Origin: Pseudomonadota bacterium
GTDB lineage: Bacteria > Pseudomonadota > Gammaproteobacteria > Steroidobacterales > Steroidobacteraceae
Assembly: GCA_016713725.1 (NCBI GenBank)
Contig: JADJOO010000006.1
Location: 268,284 to 332,283 of the forward strand
Direction: 5' to 3'
DNA: 64,000 nt
This document shows positions 58,085-64,000 of the stretch, one piece after another; positions within the stretch are counted from its first letter, which is position 1; every line of letters begins with the position of its first letter. The position numbers and the translations under genes were made by a program. Below the pieces are notes generated by a model, which saw only the letters and a list, made by a program, of their open reading frames with translations, was not told the DNA's origin and made no database searches.

Positions 58085-59438
58085 GTGCGAACTCCCTCGA
58101 TCCGCCGGCGCATGCTCACACTGCTACTGCTCACGCTCGCCGGCACGTGGCTGGCGTCCGCGGCCCTGACCTATCGCGACGCGCACCGGGACATCGATGC
58201 CTTGCTCGACGCACACCTGGCGCAGGCCGCGCGACTGCTGGTGGCGCAGGCGGGTCACGAACTCGAGGAACTCGACTTCGACGAGGATCCGGACACACCG
58301 CCGGATTTCCGCACCAAGGTTGCCTTCCAGGTGCGCGAGGCGGACGGGAAGCTCATCCTGCGCTCGGCCAACGCCCCGACGACACCCTTCGCCGGGACGG
58401 TCAGCGGTTTCAGCGAAGCGGCGCTCGGCGACATTCGCTGGCGCGTGTATTCGGCGGTCGAAGCCGAGCAGGGCGTGGTCGTGCACGTCGCGGAAGACCA
58501 CGCAACACGCGAACGGATCGCGCGACGCGTCGCACTGAGCGCACTCGTCCCACAGCTCGTCGCACTGCCCGTGCTCGGACTCGCGATCTGGTGGGTCGTG
58601 GGACGTTCGCTGCGTCCGTTGCGGCGGCTGGCGGATGAACTCGCACACCGCAGTCCCGAAGACGTTCGGCCGCTGGCCGCGGGACCGATGCCCGTCGAGT
58701 TGACAGGTCTCGCCGCACGGCTCGAAGAACTCCTGTTGCGTGTTCGTGACTCGCTCGATTCGGAGCGACGGTTCACCTCGCACGCTGCCCATGAATTGCG
58801 CACGCCGGTTGCTGCTTTGCGCGCGCAGGCGGAAGTGGCGTTGGCAACCAGGGACCCTGGCGTTCGGGACACCGCACTGCGTCACGGCATCGAGGCCTGC
58901 GACCGGATGACACGCCTCGTGACGCAGCTGATGCAACTTGCCCGTGCGGACGAAGCCGGTCACCTTGCAGGTGCGACATCTTGCGAACTGCGTACGATTG
59001 CAGAACGCGTGCTGGCGGACAGCGCGCCGGCAGCGATGCAGGATGGAACTTCGGTAGCACTGGAGGCGGGGGATCCCGGGCGCGTCCTTGGCGACGCTGC
59101 ATTGCTCGAGGCGCTGGTGCGCAACCTGGTCGACAACGCGCTTCGACACGGCGGATCAGACGGCAAGGTACGGGTCAAGCTGGTGCAGCAGGACCGCGAG
59201 GTTCGACTCACTGTGGAGGACACTGGGCCAGGCGTGACGCCGGAAACTCTCGAACGACTTGGCCGGCGCTTTACCGCGCATCGAAGCGACGGCCACGGGC
59301 AGCGGACTGGGGCTATCGATCGTCAAGCGGATCGCGGAGTTGCACGGCGGTGCCGTGGGCTTCCGCAATGGCGCTACAGGTCGTGGGCTGCGGGTCGAAG
59401 TGACGATTCCAGCCGAGCGCCGCGGGCACATGACTTAG
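58085..59438 (+). CDS. Sensor histidine kinase, frameshifted near the ATP-binding site
   Basis: Two-pass membrane kinase of about 451 residues once repaired. Helix 1 (MLTLLLLTLAGTWLASAALT), a periplasmic sensor of about 115 residues, helix 2 (LVPQLVALPVLGLAIWWVVG), HAMP-like region, His236 in HAAHELRTPVAALRAQ (H box), the N box NLVDNALRHGG and G1 EDTGPGVTPE are in one frame. At 59270-59290 the frame is lost (RRFTAHRSDG) and the G2 box TATGSGLGLSIVKRIAELH continues in another frame to TAG 59436-59438. Two small losses there, one in TTT, explain FYRAS... then TATGSGLG. The uncorrected frame runs on for hundreds of codons antisense to the ankyrin gene. Partner of the upstream regulator. Confidence 0.88.
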
Positions 59439-61447
59439 CCCGAACGAATGCGTGCCGCGACGGCATCGAAGCCGCGCGCGGCTGCCGCGTCGGCTGCGGC
59501 AACCCCATCACGGTTGCGCAGTGTCGTTTTTGCACCCGCCTGCATCAGCAGATCGACCACGTCGCCTGCGCCTGCCTGACTTGCCAGGATCAGCGCGGTA
59601 TCACCGAACGTATTCTGTGCATCCAGTCCGACTCGCAGCGCGACCAGCCTGCGAACGATCACTGCGTGGTTGCCACGAGCCGCAAGCATCAGCAGCGTGT
59701 CGCCGGATTGACTGCGCGCCCGCACGTCGGCGTTCGCACGCAGCAGCTTTTCAAATGCCGCATCGTTGCCGCGCGCCGCGGCACAGGCGATAGGGGTGAT
59801 GCCGTCCGCGGCGGCTGCATTTACATTGGCTCCAACACCCAGCAGCAGCGCAAGGACAGCGGCGTCGTCGCGACACGCGGCGTGCCACAGCGCGGTATGA
59901 CCAGTGGCATCTGTCATTTCAGGCCCCGCACCCGCTCGCAGCAACAGCGACGCCGTGGCCGCATCGCCTCGCAGCGTCGCGAGAACCAACGGCGCCTCAT
60001 CGCCCTTGCCGGTGTCCGCTTTGGCTCCGTGTCCCAGCAACATCTGCACGATGCCTGCATCGCCCCGGCGAACCGCGGTAGTGAAAGGCGTGCTGTCGCT
60101 GGCGCCATGCTCATTCGGGTTGGCGCCGCGCTCGAGCAGTATCAGCACGATATCCTTGCTGGCCTGACTGACGGCTACGCCAAGCGGCGTGTGGCCCGCG
60201 CGATCCGGGCGTGTCGGTGAGGCCCCTGCGGCAAGCAGGACCCCGACGGTAGCGGGCGATGACGAGGCGATCGCGACATGCAACGCTGGCTGGCCGGCGG
60301 CAGTCGTTGCTTCCGGGTCGCCGCCACGCGCCAGGGCCGATTTCAGCATGGCCGGATCGCTGCGACTTGCGGCCAGCGCCACGTCCGGCCAACCGGCGTA
60401 GGCATCGCCCGCCGAGGAGCGAAGTATTGGACCAGACGGTCTCGAGCCAGAACCAGCCCCCGTACTGTGCCGGCGCGCCGGCTGTGCGCCTTGCTGGACG
60501 AGGTAGGTGGTGACAGCGTCCTGCTTCGATTGCACCGAGTAGTCGACGGCGCTCCAGCCACCCGCATTGCGCAACTTTGGATCGAGGCCGGCCGCCACCA
60601 GGCGCTCGGCCTGCGCGACTCGGCCGCGGCGTGCCGCGTAGAAAAGAGCCGAGTTCCCGAGCGCATCCACCGCGGCAACGTGAGCTTTGGATTGCAGCAA
60701 TGCGTCCATGGCGTCCGCACTTTCAGCCGTCGCAGCCAACATCAATGGCGTGATTCCCTGCGCGTCGATCGCATCGACCCGGGTGTCGTGCTTGACCAGC
60801 CAGCGCACCGACTCCGTAGCGCCCGATTCTGCTGCGTGATGCAGCACGGAACGTCGGAACGCGTCGCTGGCGTCCTTTGGCAGCAGCGGCCAGAGCGTAG
60901 CCAGCGTGTCGACGTCACCGCGGCGCGCGGCCGCAATGGTCATCGACAAAGTCACCGCGGGTTCGGTTGCAAGGGCACGGGGATCCACTTGCAGTGGCAA
61001 CTGGCCCGCCTGCTGCAGTCGCGCTGCATCGGGGTGCCCGGCGGCCGCAGCTTTTGCAAGCCAGGTCCGAGCCGCCGCTTCGTCGGCGGGCGTGGCGTGC
61101 GCGGCAAGCGCTGCCAGCGCGTACGCGGCGCGTGGCTCGCCTTTGGCCGCAGCAGCAGCGAAGAGAGTCTGCGCGCGTTGGACATCCTCGCCGACACCGA
61201 GGCCGGCGAGGTACAAGGAGCCCAACAGGTATTGCGCGCGCGGATCAGCGGCCAGCGGATCCTTGGCGAGTCGTCCAGCCGCATCCGCGAACTGCTTGAG
61301 GCGCAGTGCGCTCTTGGCCGGCTCGAGCACGTCCGGTGCGGCGAACGTTGCCGGCACTGCTGCAACGGTACCCCCGGCGACGAAAGCACCCATGAGCACG
61401 GCCACCAGCGCGGCGGCGCCTGCAGCCGCTGAGCTACGCTGTCCCAT
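59435..61447 (-). CDS. Exported ankyrin-repeat protein with N-terminal Sel1-like repeats
   Basis: Protein of 670 residues. A signal peptide or anchor (SSAAAGAAALVAVLMGAFVAGG) precedes TPR/Sel1-like units (AQYLLGSLYLAGLGVGEDV, RAAYALAALAAHATPADEAA) and then about a dozen ankyrin repeats with the usual TPLxxAxxxG pattern (for example GITPLMLAATAESADAMDAL, GHTPLGVAVSQASKDIVLIL, GITPIACAAARGNDAAFEKL). The start ATG 61447 has GGAG seven bases upstream; it overlaps the flavoprotein stop by 14 bases, so the two are coupled. As a periplasmic scaffold it may hold redox partners together (inference). Its stop overlaps that of the converging kinase (TTAG). Confidence 0.85.
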   Translation of the reverse strand: MGQRSSAAAGAAALVAVLMGAFVAGGTVAAVPATFAAPDVLEPAKSALRLKQFADAAGRLAKDPLAADPRAQYLLGSLYLAGLGVGEDVQRAQTLFAAAAAKGEPRAAYALAALAAHATPADEAAARTWLAKAAAAGHPDAARLQQAGQLPLQVDPRALATEPAVTLSMTIAAARRGDVDTLATLWPLLPKDASDAFRRSVLHHAAESGATESVRWLVKHDTRVDAIDAQGITPLMLAATAESADAMDALLQSKAHVAAVDALGNSALFYAARRGRVAQAERLVAAGLDPKLRNAGGWSAVDYSVQSKQDAVTTYLVQQGAQPARRHSTGAGSGSRPSGPILRSSAGDAYAGWPDVALAASRSDPAMLKSALARGGDPEATTAAGQPALHVAIASSSPATVGVLLAAGASPTRPDRAGHTPLGVAVSQASKDIVLILLERGANPNEHGASDSTPFTTAVRRGDAGIVQMLLGHGAKADTGKGDEAPLVLATLRGDAATASLLLRAGAGPEMTDATGHTALWHAACRDDAAVLALLLGVGANVNAAAADGITPIACAAARGNDAAFEKLLRANADVRARSQSGDTLLMLAARGNHAVIVRRLVALRVGLDAQNTFGDTALILASQAGAGDVVDLLMQAGAKTTLRNRDGVAAADAAAARGFDAVAARIRSG

Positions 61448-62744
61448 ACTTCGTCTCCACATGAATCCCGACTCGCCGCAGGAAATCCGACGGCAGGATA
61501 CCGCCGGCACTGACAATCACTGCGTCGTTCGGCAGGATCAGGTGACCGTCCTTCCCACGCAACAGGACCCGCTCCGTCTCGATGCGTTCAACCTGCGAGT
61601 TCAGCAGCACCTGCAACTGTCCCGCACGCTCCGCCGCGGCGATACGTTCGCGGTTGCGCGGCTTGGCGCGTGTAAAGGCATCGCCGCGATAAGAAAGCGT
61701 GACCCGGCCGCCGGCTTCCGCAATGCTGGCAGCCGCCTCCAGGGCGCTGTCACCGCCGCCCACGACCAGGACGCGCTGCGCGCGGTATTGCTCCGCGTCG
61801 ATCAACCGGTAAACGACCTTGGGCAGGTCCTCGCCCGGCACATCGAGCTTGCGTGGTGTGCCACGCCGGCCGATCGCCAGCAGTACGTTCGCAGCCTGGT
61901 ACTCCGCACGTGTGGTGCGAATGGTGAAGCCGCGCGCACCGTCGCTATTGACGCTCTCGACGCTTTCCCGGTACTGCATGTTGTCGCCAATGCCGGTCTT
62001 GCGTTCGATGTCCTGCCAGAACTCGAGCAGTTCCTCCTTGGAAGTCTGGCGGAAGCTGACTTTGCCCACCAGCGGAATATCTGCCGGCTGCGTCATCACG
62101 AGCTTGGCCCGCGGGTACTGGAACACGCAGCCGCCAAGACTTTCCTGCTCGATCGTTACGAATTGCATGTCGTGCGACTTCGCGGCAAGGCTGGCCGAGA
62201 ACCCGGCCGGACCTGCACCCACGATCAGGAGATCGAGTTGCCGGGGTAGGGTCGTGCGCCGCTTGCGATGGATTGCGTCGACTGCCTGCCTGCCCTGCGC
62301 GAGCGCGTTGCGAATGAGCCCCATTCCTCCCAGCTCTCCCGCGATGAAGATCCCGGGCACGGTCGATTCGAACTCAGCACTCAGCAATGGAATCTCCACG
62401 CCGCGACGTTCCGTGCCGAAGACGAGCGTGATCGCGTCTGCAGGACACGCGGCACGGCAAGCGCCGTGCCCGATGCAGTCGGTCGGACTCACCAGGTGTG
62501 CCTTGCCTCCGATCAGGCCTAGTACGTGATGTTCCGGTTGTTCTGGACACGCTCTAACGCAGGATCCGCAGCCGATGCAGCGAACCGCATCGATGACCGG
62601 ATGCAGGGATACTGGATCGAGCAACCCGGCGGCCTGCGATTGTTCGCGGGTGGCCAGGCTTGCATGCTCGTGCCGCCGGCGCCGGAGGATGTACCACGCC
62701 CAGATCGATAGCAGCGGCAGCAGATAGACAGCGAGCAATGACAT
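61434..62744 (-). CDS. Membrane-anchored Fe-S flavoprotein: 2x[4Fe-4S]-like ferredoxin domain fused to thioredoxin reductase-like FAD/NAD(P) domain
   Basis: Protein of 436 residues. An N-terminal helix (SLLAVYLLPLLSIWAWYIL) is followed by a basic stretch, a ferredoxin domain and a pyridine nucleotide-disulfide oxidoreductase-type domain. First cluster motif: CIGCGSCVRACPEQ. Second: CIGHGACRAACPAD, with His in place of the second Cys, so that site may hold a His-ligated or 3Fe-4S cluster. DLLIVGAGPAGFSASLAAKS (FAD) and RVLVVGGGDSALEAAASIAE (NAD(P)H) are the nucleotide folds; no redox CxxC as in thioredoxin reductase is seen. Internal electron transfer NAD(P)H-FAD-FeS is likely. It diverges from the TPR gene and is coupled to the ankyrin gene. 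Confidence 0.88.
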   Translation of the reverse strand: MSLLAVYLLPLLSIWAWYILRRRRHEHASLATREQSQAAGLLDPVSLHPVIDAVRCIGCGSCVRACPEQPEHHVLGLIGGKAHLVSPTDCIGHGACRAACPADAITLVFGTERRGVEIPLLSAEFESTVPGIFIAGELGGMGLIRNALAQGRQAVDAIHRKRRTTLPRQLDLLIVGAGPAGFSASLAAKSHDMQFVTIEQESLGGCVFQYPRAKLVMTQPADIPLVGKVSFRQTSKEELLEFWQDIERKTGIGDNMQYRESVESVNSDGARGFTIRTTRAEYQAANVLLAIGRRGTPRKLDVPGEDLPKVVYRLIDAEQYRAQRVLVVGGGDSALEAAASIAEAGGRVTLSYRGDAFTRAKPRNRERIAAAERAGQLQVLLNSQVERIETERVLLRGKDGHLILPNDAVIVSAGGILPSDFLRRVGIHVETKYGTA

Positions 62745-62850
62745 GGACGGGTGACGGGTACCTGCGGCTGTCAGGGGAATTATGCAACAATAGCGCCTCG
62801 GGCGAGATTCGCATCCGCCCGCCCCCCGCGGTGTCGACTACGTCACGAAT

Positions 62851-62877
62851 ACACCAACTGTTCACGTGAGTTGGTGT
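62851..62877. repeat. Perfect 9-bp inverted repeat in divergent promoter region
   Basis: ACACCAACT (62851-62859) and AGTTGGTGT (62869-62877) are perfect reverse complements with a 9-base spacer. It is centred in the 239-base gap between the flavoprotein (leftward, 62744) and TPR (rightward, 62984) genes, so it may be an operator acting on both. It could instead be a hairpin. Confidence 0.6.
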
Positions 62878-62911
62878 CGCTCACCCGCGTGCCTCGCTAT
62901 GGTCGCACCAT

Positions 62912-62965
62912 CCGGTCGACCGTGAGTGGCTTGCAGACGACGATGAACGAACCGGCCGACCGTGA
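62912..62965 (+). repeat. Direct repeat, two 14-base copies 40 bases apart
   Basis: CCGGTCGACCGTGA at 62912-62925 and CCGGCCGACCGTGA at 62952-62965 differ at one position and are spaced exactly 40 bases start to start, i.e. close to four helical turns. They lie just upstream of the TPR gene, downstream of the 9-bp inverted repeat. Possible tandem regulator sites. Confidence 0.5.
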
Positions 62966-62983
62966 CCGGTTTGGAGATAACTC

Positions 62984-63625
62984 ATGAACAAGAAGGGTGC
63001 CGCGCTGATCGCGCTGGCAGGTTTTGGCCTGGGAGTATTCGTCGGCAAGGGATTTGCCACGTTCGGAACTGAACCCGCCGCCCGCTCGCTCGAGCCGGCT
63101 GCCGCCATGGCGTCGGCACCGGCAGGGCACCCGCGCATTACCGAGCGCGGACTCGGCGATGCAGTGATGACGACACTGCGGATGAGCACTGCGCCCGCAG
63201 CGAATGCGCAGGCGACGATGCCCGGTGCTGTGCCCCGCTCGGGATCGCCAAGCCTGGTTGAGCAGGCCGACGACCTGCGACGCCAACGAAGATTCAAGGA
63301 AGCCGCCGAAGTCTACGAGCGCGCCGCAGCTGCAGGCAGCATGAATGCCGACGCCTGGGCCGACTACGCCGACGCGCTGGGTTCGGCCGGGTCGAGCCTC
63401 AAAGGTGCGCCAGCCGATGCGCTGGCGAAGGCGCTCGCGCTCGATCCGCGGCATGCCAAGGCCTTGTGGCTCAAGGCCAGCCTTGAGCACGAGGAACAGC
63501 GCTATCGCGACGCCGTCAAGACGTGGCGCAACCTGCTGGCCGTGGTGCCGGCCGATTCGTCCGACGCCCGCATCATCGAGGCGAACATCGCTGAAGCGAC
63601 CCGCCTTGCCGCGAGCCAGGGCTGA
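62984..63625 (+). CDS. TPR-repeat protein, CcmI/CycH-like, membrane-anchored
   Basis: Protein of 213 residues. A short N-terminal helix (GAALIALAGFGLGVFVG) is followed by a low-complexity Ala/Pro linker and TPR-like units from about residue 90 (LVEQADDLRRQRRFKEAAEV, then NADAWADYADALGSAGSSLK and AKALALDPRHAKALWLKASL), as in the CcmI/CycH part that helps cytochrome c maturation. GGAG about eight bases before ATG 62984. The next gene starts three bases after its stop. A role in assembling the cytochromes or redox proteins of this cluster is plausible (inference). Confidence 0.78.
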   Translation: MNKKGAALIALAGFGLGVFVGKGFATFGTEPAARSLEPAAAMASAPAGHPRITERGLGDAVMTTLRMSTAPAANAQATMPGAVPRSGSPSLVEQADDLRRQRRFKEAAEVYERAAAAGSMNADAWADYADALGSAGSSLKGAPADALAKALALDPRHAKALWLKASLEHEEQRYRDAVKTWRNLLAVVPADSSDARIIEANIAEATRLAASQG

Positions 63626-63627
63626 CG

Positions 63628-64000
63628 ATGCCCGCGCAACGCCTCCTCCGTGAACGCTATGGCGACGTCGTCGCCGAGGATACGTCACGTGTGCGGACGC
63701 CCGCGATCGTCGACTCACCCCGCCCGCAGTTTGACGCGCCAGCGGCGAGATCCGGACTGACGGCCACCCACCGCAGCCGGTTCCTCACGCCAGCCGGCAT
63801 CTACTTCGTCGCCGTTCTCGCGGCCATCGCCTTCGGCGTCAACCTGCCGACGTCCACCTACCTCTCGCCGCAGTCCGGACTCGGCTACGCACTCGGCATC
63901 GCGGGGGGCAGCATGATGTTGCTGCTCCTGCTGTGCCGGTCCGCAAGCGCATGCCGCGTGCACGCTACGTCGGCTCCACGCGCTCATGGTTCAGGCTGCA
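63628..64000 (+). CDS. Membrane protein of the redox cluster, 3'-truncated and frameshifted
   Basis: Starts at ATG 63628, three bases after the TPR stop, and runs off the window. After a polar N-terminus of about 55 residues a helix (LTPAGIYFVAVLAAIAFGVN), the motif LPTSTYLSPQSGLGYALGIA and a second helix (GGSMMLLLLL) are visible. I know this motif from conserved but uncharacterised membrane proteins found with ferredoxin-flavoproteins. At about 63933 the frame goes wrong (CRSASACRVH); the neighbouring frame reads VPVRKRMPRARYVGSTRSWF then RLH, the expected continuation, so one base seems lost. The remainder lies outside the window. Confidence 0.65.
   Translation, partial: MPAQRLLRERYGDVVAEDTSRVRTPAIVDSPRPQFDAPAARSGLTATHRSRFLTPAGIYFVAVLAAIAFGVNLPTSTYLSPQSGLGYALGIAGGSMMLLLLLCRSASACRVHATSAPRAHGSGC

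Noticed and set aside
59439..60220. Kinase C-terminal extension of 260 residues
   Set aside because: It arises only because the frameshift at 59270-59290 bypasses the true stop at 59436; the sequence is antisense to the ankyrin gene.

Overview
This is a G+C-rich stretch of bacterial chromosome with ordinary housekeeping and metabolic genes. I see no rRNA, tRNA, CRISPR array, insertion sequence or prophage. Gene content (class-type GltB/GltD, RlpA-like protein, periplasmic FKBP isomerase, PhhA, an SHP/diheme cytochrome operon, CcmI-like TPR protein) suggests a free-living gammaproteobacterium, perhaps near Xanthomonadales, Steroidobacterales or Nevskiales. That placement is inference.

Layout. 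1-2733: two HSL-type esterases, an RlpA-like protein and a GlsB/YeaQ-type membrane protein. 3001-9152: gltB-gltD (glutamate synthase). 9154-9278: a long nested palindrome between converging genes. 9326-12569: ppk2, tryptophanase and a CDP-alcohol phosphatidyltransferase. 12711-21112: FKBP isomerase, hydrolase, the DUF2868/DUF3482 GTPase pair, an ABC exporter and a DUF885 peptidase-like protein. 21149-28109: cation efflux, acyl-CoA dehydrogenase with a divergent LysR regulator, a Pat-type acyltransferase and a deacetylase. 28303-32542: membrane protein, two methyltransferases, an NDH-2-like flavoprotein and a small ORF. 32543-38944: octaheme cytochrome/TPR protein, alkyl sulfatase, porin remnant, arylsulfatase. 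39097-45327: a run of broken genes (LysR, YbaY-like lipoprotein, ClpP/crotonase-fold protein, AraC, PpiC-like) around an intact haloalkane dehalogenase-like gene and a HupE/UreJ-like gene. 45538-52743: DUF3313, PhhA, phospholipase D/cardiolipin synthase-like lipoprotein, HAD remnant, TerC, K+/H+ antiporter. 52775-54785: about 2 kb of almost pure G and C. 54869-64000: MscS channel, shp-dhc-cytochrome b operon with its two-component system, then a redox cluster (ankyrin protein, Fe-S flavoprotein, TPR protein, membrane protein running off the end).

Two cautions. First, at least eight genes carry short indels inside conserved domains, several in G or C runs, where the correct protein continues in the next frame. 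Together with the G/C-only block this looks at least partly like sequence error, although some lesions (porin and HAD fragments, the AraC deletion, the amber codon at 41469) look like real decay. Second, convergent genes are packed very tightly: four pairs share a 4-base stop overlap (CTAA, CTAG, CTAG, TTAG), leaving no room for terminators between them.

The best candidates for new biology are the Fe-S flavoprotein/ankyrin/TPR/membrane cluster at the right end, next to the SHP operon, and the fused octaheme-HEAT-TPR protein at 32543-34954.
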